Virus record (IMG/VR): IMGVR_UViG_3300000553_000221
Span: 1-30,112 of that record
Direction: 5' to 3' (one strand)
DNA: 30,112 nt
DNA from: a virus
Made by a program: the position numbers and the translations under genes. This document shows positions 13,427 through 20,739 of this stretch, in pieces. Below the pieces are notes generated by a model that searched no databases, was not told the DNA's origin, and saw nothing but the letters and a program-made list of their open reading frames with translations. Each line of letters begins with the position of its first letter. Position 1 is the first letter of the stretch.

Positions 13427-13451
13427 CCCCCCTCAATATACAGTGTATATA
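13423..13451 (+). promoter_or_regulatory. Promoter restarting structural gene transcription
   Basis: TTGACC (13423-13428) and TATATA (13446-13451) are 17 bases apart; TATACT at 13448-13453 is an alternative -10. The -35 box overlaps the stop codon of the HNH gene. It would drive the tail gene block beginning at 13542. Confidence 0.6.
13436..13450. promoter_or_regulatory. Perfect palindrome overlapping the promoter
   Basis: ATATACA-G-TGTATAT is a perfect 15-bp palindrome covering the spacer and most of the -10 box. A dimeric repressor bound here would block RNA polymerase. A role in DNA melting alone is the simpler alternative, since the site is AT-rich. Confidence 0.45.
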
Positions 13452-13475
13452 CTAGCCCCATTCTAGGTTTTCTCG

Positions 13476-13528
13476 CCGTACCAGCCCGCCTAGGGGACAA
13501 TGCACAGATGGTACGGTAACTCGTGCAT
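13476..13528 (+). promoter_or_regulatory. Possible H-type pseudoknot in the 5' leader
   Basis: CCGTACC (13476-13482) can pair with GGTACGG (13510-13516). ATGCAC (13500-13505), inside that loop, can pair with GTGCAT (13523-13528) outside it. The loops are 17, 4 and 6 bases, which is feasible for a pseudoknot. The structure ends just before the ribosome site (GAGGT) of the gene at 13542, so it could affect translation or stabilise the message. Confidence 0.4.
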
Positions 13529-13541
13529 AGAGGTATCCAAA

Positions 13542-14036
13542 ATGGGTTTAGCCACACACCAAGGTCCATGGCTGCTTGGGACTGTTAAGAACAACACGGC
13601 AGCAGTAAGCACTGCCAACGCTCAGCTAGGGCTGAATCGAAATACTGGGGCTACCTCAGTTGGGCAGACTGCTACGGTTACTTGGAGTGATGCAGCGAAT
13701 TCTAGCGCATTTGTGGTTCCAGCCGGTTCTTGCATTACTAATATCGCTTTCTATTCTGCATCAGGTTTTGTTGTTGCTAGTGGTAGTTCTACTTTAACCG
13801 TATATGCGAATGCAACTCAGATTGCTTCAGTGACTGTAGGTACAACCGGTGCCGCTTTTGCTGGTACTGTTACTCTTACCGCTGCAGGTGCAGCTACTAT
13901 TGCTAACGTAGGCACTTCTGACGTTGTAATCAAATACACTGTAGCGGGTACTACACTTTCCAGCGGTTCTGGCACCTTGCTCGTTGAATACATCGTCCGT
14001 AATTCCGACGGTACTGCAGTCCCTGCATCTGGCTAA
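13542..14036 (+). CDS. Small beta-rich virion protein
   Basis: I chose the ATG at 13542 (164 residues) because AGAGGT lies 8 bases upstream; earlier in-frame codons would fall inside the structured leader. The protein is Gly/Ala/Thr/Val-rich with alternating hydrophobic residues, as in a beta sandwich (SSTLTVYANATQIASVTV, AGTTLSSGSGTLLVEYIV). Proteins of this style follow capsid genes in aquatic phages and may decorate the head or tail. No catalytic motif is seen and function is unknown. Confidence 0.75.
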   Translation: MGLATHQGPWLLGTVKNNTAAVSTANAQLGLNRNTGATSVGQTATVTWSDAANSSAFVVPAGSCITNIAFYSASGFVVASGSSTLTVYANATQIASVTVGTTGAAFAGTVTLTAAGAATIANVGTSDVVIKYTVAGTTLSSGSGTLLVEYIVRNSDGTAVPASG

Positions 14037-14052
14037 CTAAGAGGAGCATCCC

Positions 14053-14334
14053 ATGATGCAAACTGATGTAAAGAGTACCCATTTAAACGCCAGCGGGGTC
14101 GTTGTGGTGGGTAGGTGTCGTATCAGGGGGTATCAAATTGCCCCCGGTTCTGCCGGACAGATTAATTTCTACGACAATGCTACTACGAATAGTGGGCTGA
14201 TTCCATTGTCTGTGGATACCACGGCTAATACGGCAATCATATCTACCATGATACCCGGAGAAGGAATCCTGTTTGTCAATGGGTGTTATGTAAATCTTCC
14301 TGCTTCTACTACTATTACGGTTTTTTATGCCTAA
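14053..14334 (+). CDS. Small beta-rich protein, probably virion-associated
   Basis: This 93-residue protein follows a strong GAGGAG ribosome site. Start could be either of two adjacent ATGs (14053 or 14056). The sequence reads as alternating beta strands (SGVVVVGRCRIRGYQIAPG, GEGILFVNGCYVNLPASTT) with little charge. It overlaps the next gene by 8 bases. It resembles the second-strand half of the preceding protein in style but not clearly in sequence. Function unknown. Confidence 0.75.
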   Translation: MMQTDVKSTHLNASGVVVVGRCRIRGYQIAPGSAGQINFYDNATTNSGLIPLSVDTTANTAIISTMIPGEGILFVNGCYVNLPASTTITVFYA

Positions 14335-14581
14335 GTCACCTGCTTGGCAACGCAAGGAGGGTAAAAATCCTGCTGGCGGCTTAAATGCTAAGGGGCGTGC
14401 TTCATACAACAAAGCCAATCCGGGGAAACCCGGGTTGAAAGCTCCCCAGCCTGAAGGTGGCTCCCGTCGTGATTCATTTTGTGCTCGGATGAAGGGCATG
14501 AAGAAAAAGCTGACTAGTGCTAAAACCGCTAATGATCCTGATTCACGTATCAACAAAAGCCTACGGGCTTGGAAGTGCTAG
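14327..14581 (+). CDS. Small basic protein, DUF6321-like
   Basis: This 84-residue basic protein has a conserved look: SPAWQRKEGKNPAGGLNAKG at the start, then RASYNK, SRRDSFCARMKGMKKKL, and SLRAWKC at the end. I recall this pattern from small phage proteins annotated as DUF6321, whose function is unknown. Two conserved Cys and many Lys/Arg suggest nucleic-acid or protein binding. It overlaps the gene before by 8 bases and ends 3 bases before the next. Confidence 0.8.
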   Translation: MPKSPAWQRKEGKNPAGGLNAKGRASYNKANPGKPGLKAPQPEGGSRRDSFCARMKGMKKKLTSAKTANDPDSRINKSLRAWKC

Positions 14582-14584
14582 AAC

Positions 14585-16114
14585 ATGTCTGATACCAAGA
14601 TAAGTGCGTTATCACCTACAACCACTGTATCAAGTACGGATGCGTTACCTATTGCACGAGGTGGTAGTAACTTTCAGCTTAGCGTAAACCAGATATTTAA
14701 TTACGTGGGGCAGAATGCTATCCCCATTCCCACACTGCAAAGTCCAGCTAAAACTGGCACAAGTGCCAACATACAAAATACAAGTCTTTCCGTAGATGGC
14801 AGAGTATTACTAGGTGGTGGGACCGCAGGGGCTAATGGGAATACTATTCTAGGTGGTAGTACGATTGCGGGTAACGTAGCTATTACTGGGGTAACTAATA
14901 CTGCTTCAGGGGTTCTGTATACTAAGGCACAAACTCCACTCACTACGACCCTAGTCAGTACTATTACTGCTACCGAGACTACGAGTATTACTATAGCGGA
15001 TGGCACTAATTTTCCAACCAGTGGCTCGGTAGTAATTGATAACGAGACTATTTCGTATACGGGGCTAACCTCCGGAACTCTACCCGCCTATACTTTATCC
15101 GGGGTCACTAGAGGAGCTTCATCAAGCGCAGCTTCAGCCCATACTGCTTCGGCGGTTATTGCGTCTACCGCAACTACGTCTGCCACACTTAACGGGATTT
15201 TGACGCAGGGGGCTACGAGTATTGCGATTAACGGGACTTTTGGGCTCTCTTACTTCCCTACCTCTGGCGTAGTGCTAATAGATAACGAACAGATTTCGTA
15301 CACGGGGAAGAGTGCCGCTACGGGATCAGGTAACTTAACGGGATGCACTAGAGGGTATAACGGGACTATTGATGTGGCACATGCCTCCGCAGCTGCAGTA
15401 ATCCTAGCCCCCATAGTCGCCTCAGATAACTCATATACCTACAATGCTTCAACAGGGCGGCTAGCTGTACCTTATGTACAGGCTACTGGGGTTACTACTT
15501 CAGCTGTAGCTACTTCATCTATCTCCGCACCTAATTCTACTGTAACTGCGATGTCCATAGACTCTGCTGGAGTAGTAACTGGTGGGAGCGTAAACCTGTC
15601 CTTGCAGCAACAAGTCTATCAGCAAGTAGGAGCGAGTTCTCCCAACGCCCCTTCCGCCAGTACGTACTTTCAGTGGACCATCCCAAGTTGGGCTAAGAAA
15701 ATCACGATTATGTTTAGTGGGGTGAGTAATTCAGGTACGGCAACAACAGATATTCCTCTGATTCAACTTGGATATGGCGGGACTCCTACGTATCTTACAT
15801 CCGGTTATTTAGGATGCGTATCAGAATTTTTTTCATCGACTAATTTAGCTTCTGCGCAGCTTTCTTCATCTTCAGGTTTTGCAACATCCTTTTCCCAAGC
15901 GGCAACCTACGTTAGGCACGGCATTGCTACGCTTACAAATGTTGGTGGGACTAAGTGGGTATATAGTTGTAACTTAGGGCTTTCTGATTCTTTAAGAACT
16001 TCCTTAGGTGGGGGCTCTGTTGATCTTGGGAACGCCCTCACAGCCGTCAAGGTAACAACCCAAAACAACACATCCACTTTCTCCGCTGGCACAATTAATC
16101 TCTTGGTTGAATAA
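14585..16114 (+). CDS. Tail fibre-like protein with internal repeats
   Basis: This 509-residue protein begins MSDTKISALSPTT...ALPIARGGSN, a common opening of phage fibre proteins that dock to the tail. Residues about 134-195 and 210-273 are two copies of a unit with the signature FPTSG-VV-IDNE-ISYTG followed by G-TRG, probably small beta domains along a shaft. The C-terminal 170 residues (from about 335) differ in composition, with WTIPSWAKKITIMFSG, and look like a globular tip of C1q or similar jelly-roll type. It probably trimerises and contacts the host surface. The gene overlaps nothing upstream and is followed 1 base later by a small membrane protein. Confidence 0.8.
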   Translation: MSDTKISALSPTTTVSSTDALPIARGGSNFQLSVNQIFNYVGQNAIPIPTLQSPAKTGTSANIQNTSLSVDGRVLLGGGTAGANGNTILGGSTIAGNVAITGVTNTASGVLYTKAQTPLTTTLVSTITATETTSITIADGTNFPTSGSVVIDNETISYTGLTSGTLPAYTLSGVTRGASSSAASAHTASAVIASTATTSATLNGILTQGATSIAINGTFGLSYFPTSGVVLIDNEQISYTGKSAATGSGNLTGCTRGYNGTIDVAHASAAAVILAPIVASDNSYTYNASTGRLAVPYVQATGVTTSAVATSSISAPNSTVTAMSIDSAGVVTGGSVNLSLQQQVYQQVGASSPNAPSASTYFQWTIPSWAKKITIMFSGVSNSGTATTDIPLIQLGYGGTPTYLTSGYLGCVSEFFSSTNLASAQLSSSSGFATSFSQAATYVRHGIATLTNVGGTKWVYSCNLGLSDSLRTSLGGGSVDLGNALTAVKVTTQNNTSTFSAGTINLLVE

Positions 16115-16115
16115 A

Positions 16116-16310
16116 ATGCATGACGATCACCCCGTAAAACACCTTGTAGACGTAGCTTCAGCCCTAGTAGCATGGGGGGCTGTGTTTAATTTCATCCCTA
16201 AACTGGCTGCATTAGGGTCATTGGTTTGGTACATCCTATGTATCTATGAGTCTAAGACCGTACAGGAGTTCATACGTAAAGGGTATAAACACGATGCCAA
16301 GCACAAGTAA
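16116..16310 (+). CDS. Small membrane protein, holin-like
   Basis: This 64-residue protein starts one base after the fibre stop. Residues about 11-29 ([19 protein letters not shown]) and 31-46 ([16 protein letters not shown]) form two hydrophobic segments separated by a Pro-Lys turn, followed by a basic tail. This is the layout of small two-helix phage holins. A second, more typical holin gene lies at 27000 beside the endolysin, so this one may be an antiholin or accessory pore, or may serve another role. It overlaps the next gene by 17 bases. Confidence 0.7.
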   Translation: MHDDHPVKHLVDVASALVAWGAVFNFIPKLAALGSLVWYILCIYESKTVQEFIRKGYKHDAKHK

Positions 16311-16989
16311 AAAACAGCATAATATGATGGCGGCGGTGGCGCACTCCCCCGCGTTTGCCAAGAAGGTTGGTATCCCACAGAGTGTCGGCAAAGAGTTTGT
16401 CACAGCAGATAAAGGTAAGGTTATGAAAAAGTATTCTGGTGCTGATGGGAAGAGTCAGGTTTCCTCTAGTTCAAACAAACCTACGCCTAAGGATATAGCC
16501 GCTATGCAAGCAGCTAAGAAAAATGATGATGCGCTAACCAAAACTCTCAACGCTCCATCTACGCCTCCAGTAAAAATTACTAAAGCTCCATCAAACAAAC
16601 CTACACCGAAAGATATAGCTGCTATGCAAGCAGCTAAGGAAAATGATGATGCGTTAGTTAAAACTTTGAATAGTCCCGGACCCAATATGAAACGAGGTGG
16701 TAAAGTGAAAAAGATGGCTAAAGGTGGAATGGCTGAAAAAGATTGGGAAGGTTCAGCTAAAGACGTAGCTCAGGATAAGAAGCTTGCTAAGAAACGTGGT
16801 ATGAGCATGGCGGACTGGGAGAAATCCCCTATGGATGCTAAACACGATAAGCAGCAGTCTATGAGCGGCTTGAAGAAGGGTGGCCCTGCTAAGGTTAAAA
16901 AAATGTGTAGTGGGGGCATGGCCTCTGGCGGTTCTGCGCGTGGCAATGGCTGCGCAGCTAAAGGAAAGACCCGAGGGAGATTCATCTAA
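16294..16989 (+). CDS. Lysine/glycine-rich low-complexity phage protein with repeats
   Basis: I chose the ATG at 16294 (231 residues, [20 protein letters not shown]) rather than an upstream ATG that lies inside the preceding gene. The N-terminal 40 residues look conserved ([20 protein letters not shown]). Two near-identical units follow, with [20 protein letters not shown] at about nucleotides 16470 and 16590, 120 bases apart. The C-terminal half carries Gly/Lys motifs ([30 protein letters not shown]) frequent in aquatic phage proteins next to tail genes. It is strongly basic and largely disordered. Function unknown; binding to DNA or to virion parts is possible. Confidence 0.75.
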   Translation: MPSTSKKQHNMMAAVAHSPAFAKKVGIPQSVGKEFVTADKGKVMKKYSGADGKSQVSSSSNKPTPKDIAAMQAAKKNDDALTKTLNAPSTPPVKITKAPSNKPTPKDIAAMQAAKENDDALVKTLNSPGPNMKRGGKVKKMAKGGMAEKDWEGSAKDVAQDKKLAKKRGMSMADWEKSPMDAKHDKQQSMSGLKKGGPAKVKKMCSGGMASGGSARGNGCAAKGKTRGRFI

Positions 16990-17060
16990 TGCGTTCCTCA
17001 CGGGGTATGGGTGCCATGAACCCTAAGAAACTTAAACGACCTAAACCGAGGAAGAAGTAA
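16989..17060 (+). CDS. Tiny basic peptide coupled to neighbours
   Basis: This 23-residue ORF begins at a TAATG overlap and ends directly before the next start codon. Its sequence ([18 protein letters not shown]...) matches the opening of a longer conserved small protein I recall from other aquatic phages, so it is probably a shortened form or a remnant kept for translational coupling. It is almost entirely Lys, Arg, Pro and Gly. Expression is plausible but unproven. Confidence 0.5.
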   Translation: MRSSRGMGAMNPKKLKRPKPRKK

Positions 17061-17092
17061 ATGGCCGGTTCACATTTTACAGGTCCAGTATA
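17061..17092 (+). repeat. 32-bp tag repeat, copy 1 (copy 2 at 18730-18761)
   Basis: The first 32 bases of the two tailspike genes are identical, coding for MAGSHFTGPV and the next Tyr, then diverge although the protein similarity (KGF-GP) runs slightly further. Identity at DNA level in otherwise different genes points to recent duplication or recombination at the virion-anchor tag. Confidence 0.85.
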
Positions 17093-18683
17093 TTCGGCTA
17101 AGGGGTTTGTTGGCCCCGGACGGGTTGATGTTGTCTCTATGGCAACTGGTGGTGCGGGTACGCAGGCAAATCCTTGGACTGGCTGGGATACGGCTATCAC
17201 TTGGACACCGAATGTCAAGTATGAGTTTGCCGCTGGATACTATTCATACGCTTCTGCTCCGCCTGATTGGAATCAAGACAACATGATCCTGATGGGCACT
17301 GCTGACACAGTACTGAGATGTACTGGTGTAGGGCCAGTGATGTATTTTGATGCTGGCACATCCGGCACTGTTGGCAAGACTAATTTATGCGTTGGCCCGT
17401 TCATCCTTGAGGGAAACGGCACAACGACTCAGAAAGGCTTGTGGCTGCGTAGCGTAAATCGGTCAAAGTTTTACGGTATTCGTGTTCGTGGCGTGACTCA
17501 GTATGGCATTCACCAGAACTTTGGTGTGCTAAACGAATTTTACATGCCAATTATCAGCGGGAACATGGATACAGGATATGTGCTTCCCTCTACGCATTTT
17601 TGTATAGACTCGCTTACCTCCACAAACACTTATTACAGCTCGTCAACAAACGTATATAACCCTATCATCGAAGCAAATAAATTAGGCATCGGAATTCAGC
17701 TAATAAATCACGCATACAGCACTCAATTCTTTGGTGGTACGTCCGAAGGAATGGGGGTTGGCGTTGAGATTGGAAATGACATATACAGCGGAGCAAACGC
17801 CTGTGCTTTTAATTCATTCTACGGTTTGGATTTTGAGGCAAATGCTAATTATGATGCGTATGTAAAAAATTCATTCAATGCTGAATTTCATAATTGCACA
17901 TTCTTTTCAAGCATAAATACTGTAAACATTACTGGTTCAAATGGGCAATTTAGCTGCATTTCAGGCAGTCTATATGTAGGTCAGGCAATTGTTGTTTCTG
18001 GAGCAAACAGCGGTTCCGGCATCATCACGGGGTACACCAATCCAACTACTTACTATGTGATTGCCACCAATGGCTCTACAACATTTACCTTGTCAGCATC
18101 CGTTGGTGGGGCGGCGATTTCTACCACAGCAGGGTCAACAACGGGTTTATTCTTCGGATACTCAAATGTAACAGTAGCCTCTGGAGCCAGCTTTACAAAG
18201 TTCTTTGGTGGTCAAAATACCAATGCTATTTATGATGGCGGTCTAGGGACGCAATTTGATAATCATGCGTTTGTTGCCGCCAACTATACAAATATAAGTA
18301 CTGGCGATTTACAATGGAATCGGTGCCGCGACTTTGCAACAAGCAGGACGTTAAACTTCAATCCTCCTGTTGTTCAATATACCAACTCCGTTACTGGGAC
18401 AATAACAGTAGCAACTGGAACTGATATTTTGATATTGGACGGTTCTTTGGCTGGAACGCTAACGGTTGCACTTCCGGCATACATTGATATGGCTGGTGGT
18501 GGCGCGTTGAATCCGCAGTTCTTTAAACTGTGCAGTACTGGCACAATTACAACAGTTACTTTCACTGATCCAAAAGGCAGAACAGTGCCAGCTAACCTTA
18601 CCGGCACTACGGCCGTTACGGCTGGGTCTTCGTATACGTTCTACTACGGCGCGGCTGGCTTCAAGTGGATCAGGATTGGTTAA
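17061..18683 (+). CDS. Tailspike 1, beta-helix receptor-binding protein
   Basis: This 540-residue protein has a short N-terminal tag (MAGSHFTGPVYSAKGFVGPG) shared with the next spike, then a segment typical of pectate-lyase-fold spikes (ANPWTGWDTAITWTPN, AAGYYSYASAPP). Residues about 75-290 show the irregular short strands of a right-handed beta-helix with stacked Asn/Gly. A small beta insert (about 300-350, TTYYVIATNGSTTFTLSAS) is followed by a C-terminal beta domain rich in Thr and Val. Such trimeric spikes bind and often cleave host surface polysaccharide. Catalytic acids cannot be placed by eye. Its start follows directly on the tiny basic peptide. Confidence 0.8.
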   Translation: MAGSHFTGPVYSAKGFVGPGRVDVVSMATGGAGTQANPWTGWDTAITWTPNVKYEFAAGYYSYASAPPDWNQDNMILMGTADTVLRCTGVGPVMYFDAGTSGTVGKTNLCVGPFILEGNGTTTQKGLWLRSVNRSKFYGIRVRGVTQYGIHQNFGVLNEFYMPIISGNMDTGYVLPSTHFCIDSLTSTNTYYSSSTNVYNPIIEANKLGIGIQLINHAYSTQFFGGTSEGMGVGVEIGNDIYSGANACAFNSFYGLDFEANANYDAYVKNSFNAEFHNCTFFSSINTVNITGSNGQFSCISGSLYVGQAIVVSGANSGSGIITGYTNPTTYYVIATNGSTTFTLSASVGGAAISTTAGSTTGLFFGYSNVTVASGASFTKFFGGQNTNAIYDGGLGTQFDNHAFVAANYTNISTGDLQWNRCRDFATSRTLNFNPPVVQYTNSVTGTITVATGTDILILDGSLAGTLTVALPAYIDMAGGGALNPQFFKLCSTGTITTVTFTDPKGRTVPANLTGTTAVTAGSSYTFYYGAAGFKWIRIG

Positions 18684-18694
18684 GGGCTAAATAA

Positions 18695-18730
18695 ATGGTC
18701 GCCAAAACTACACATACAGGTAACTTCTAA
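18695..18730 (+). pseudogene. 11-codon ORF resembling the start of the adaptor gene
   Basis: Between the two spikes lies ATG...TAA coding MVAKTTHTGNF, whose stop overlaps the start of spike 2 (TAATG). The first 23 bases match 19 of 23 bases at the start of the adaptor gene at 23696 (MTAKTTNTTTF). It may be a remnant of an adaptor gene start cut off by insertion of spike 2 and the genes after it. It may also act as a coupling peptide. No good ribosome site is seen. Confidence 0.4.
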
Positions 18731-20739
18731 TGGCCGGTTCACATTTTACAGGTCCAGTATACTCATCCAAAGGCTTCTACGGCCCGACGTATAGTAACGC
18801 CTCAATAGTTTATGCTTCTGGGCTTTCTACTATTGCGGGCAATGGCACCACTGATGACTCTGCCGCGATCAATGCAGCATGTCTGGCGCTGTATAACGCT
18901 GGTGGCGGGACGCTGGTATTCGATGCCAAGACCTACTATGTGCCGTCAGGTATCAAAGCGTATGTCGGCGTTAGATTGCAGGGTCAGGGATATGTAACCA
19001 GCCAGTCATCTTTGAATGCCTCATTCGCGTATGCGTCAGGAACGCGCTTTCTTGGAAACAATACTAATCCCGGCTATTTCGGCAATTGCAATGGCTGGTT
19101 TCAAAGGCTATCTCAACAGACCGCCCAGCCTACAATTGACCAAGTAATCCAGCAAGGGTTGATGGGTATTGGTTGTTCAGGCATCTTGTTTGATACCGTT
19201 ACCTATGGCACCAAGATCGGCTCGCTGTACAACACTGGTGCATTCTATAACTCCGAGTTCAGCAATTTGTGCTGCATCAACTATTCAGTGTGGGGGCTTT
19301 ATTTTGAGAATTGCACCTCCACAATGTACAAGAGCCTTAATGCCTATACAGCTGTGTCGGGTGCAGTCGGCAGCGTGTATTTTGGGTCAAGTCAGACCGC
19401 ATATAACGCTGGTGTGTTGGATATTAACAAGGTTGAAACCTACCCCAACAATGCAGGCACAGGTGCAAACGTGCGCGGTATTGTTGTTCAGGCGCGTGCA
19501 GGTGCGCAGCTCAATGCCGTGGAGCTTAACTCGGCGACGAATAGTAATGCAGGCAATGTAAAAGTTTCTCAGGCGGCAACCATGTCAAGCGGTTCTGCCA
19601 CCATTACGGTGACAGATGGGACAAAGTTCCCACGAGATATGCCGGTCACGGTCAGTGCAACAGCAAACGGATTCACAGTCAATCAGACCTACTTTGTCAT
19701 AAAGAATGGCACAACTGACGGACTATCGGCGAATCAGGTTCAGCTTTCAAATGTGCAAGCAGGTGCGTCGGTCAACGCAACGGGTAATTCTGCGGTAAAC
19801 CTTGTGACTTACGGATACCCATCATTTGAGGTGTGTGGCAGGGCTTATAACAGCGATTACCCAACAGCTCAGGACAAGCTAGAGATTCCAAGCATTTCCC
19901 TGACCACCTCACTATCAGCGGCAACTGGAGCAAATATAAAAGGGTTCACGGGCATCAAACTGTATCCAGAGTCATACCAGACCACGAGTATTTTATGGCA
20001 GGCGGCTGGTGCAAATATTCAAATGGCATCGCCCCTGACTGGTGGCGCACAAGGAACAAGCTGTGCGTCTCACATGTGTGTCAGAACAACTACTGTTGCG
20101 TCATCTGGTGTATGGTCCGTAGTAGATCAAAACGAAGCCTTCATTTATGATGCGGATTCTGCGTCAAGCGGGCTGTTTTGCTCAGGAGCAGTAGTTTCAA
20201 CATCATCAGGCATAGTTCAAAAGCCAATAGTCGGCTTCTATAACACTGACACCGCATCTGGATACCCAGCATTCAATTTATCTGATGGAACGCTAGTTTC
20301 TCAAGGTACATCCCCCACCTGTACATTCCTAAATGTCCGCACGGATAATGCCGGTAACATGACATATCCGGGAATCGCGCTTGCACAAAAGCAAAGATTG
20401 TTTTCGGGAAATTCGGCAGGTTATACGCTTGACTCTGGATACATGGGCACTGTTGTTTTCACCAACGCAACGCCGGGAAGCTGGTTATTCCCAAGCATCT
20501 CAGGCGGCAATTCCGCATACGGCACAAACGGCAACTGGGTTGGCGGCGTGTTTGAGTTTGTCAATGCGGGTGGTGCTGCGGTTACGATTAACAGCGCGAA
20601 TGCCACTCAATCATTCAACAAGCCCTCATCCGGAAAAAACAACTATTCACTGGCTGCGGGTGGCACAATGACAGTGCGAATCTGCACAGACGGAACCAAC
20701 GCATTCCTCGCCGTAATCGCTAACAACGGTGCGACTTAA
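18730..20739 (+). CDS. Tailspike 2, pectate-lyase-3-like receptor-binding protein
   Basis: This 669-residue protein carries the same N-terminal tag as spike 1 (MAGSHFTGPVYSSKGFYGP). Then comes the classic opening of a pectate-lyase-3 domain: GNGTTDDSAAINAACLALYN, GGGTLVFDAKTYYV and VRLQGQGYV, starting a right-handed beta-helix to about residue 280. A small beta insert lies near 285-335 (TVTDGTKFPRDMPVTVSA, YFVIKNGTTDG), related in style to the insert of spike 1. The C-terminal part (about 350-669) is beta-rich and ends in a typical fibre-tip strand pattern. It should trimerise and recognise or degrade a different glycan than spike 1. It starts and ends in TAATG overlaps. Confidence 0.82.
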   Translation: MAGSHFTGPVYSSKGFYGPTYSNASIVYASGLSTIAGNGTTDDSAAINAACLALYNAGGGTLVFDAKTYYVPSGIKAYVGVRLQGQGYVTSQSSLNASFAYASGTRFLGNNTNPGYFGNCNGWFQRLSQQTAQPTIDQVIQQGLMGIGCSGILFDTVTYGTKIGSLYNTGAFYNSEFSNLCCINYSVWGLYFENCTSTMYKSLNAYTAVSGAVGSVYFGSSQTAYNAGVLDINKVETYPNNAGTGANVRGIVVQARAGAQLNAVELNSATNSNAGNVKVSQAATMSSGSATITVTDGTKFPRDMPVTVSATANGFTVNQTYFVIKNGTTDGLSANQVQLSNVQAGASVNATGNSAVNLVTYGYPSFEVCGRAYNSDYPTAQDKLEIPSISLTTSLSAATGANIKGFTGIKLYPESYQTTSILWQAAGANIQMASPLTGGAQGTSCASHMCVRTTTVASSGVWSVVDQNEAFIYDADSASSGLFCSGAVVSTSSGIVQKPIVGFYNTDTASGYPAFNLSDGTLVSQGTSPTCTFLNVRTDNAGNMTYPGIALAQKQRLFSGNSAGYTLDSGYMGTVVFTNATPGSWLFPSISGGNSAYGTNGNWVGGVFEFVNAGGAAVTINSANATQSFNKPSSGKNNYSLAAGGTMTVRICTDGTNAFLAVIANNGAT

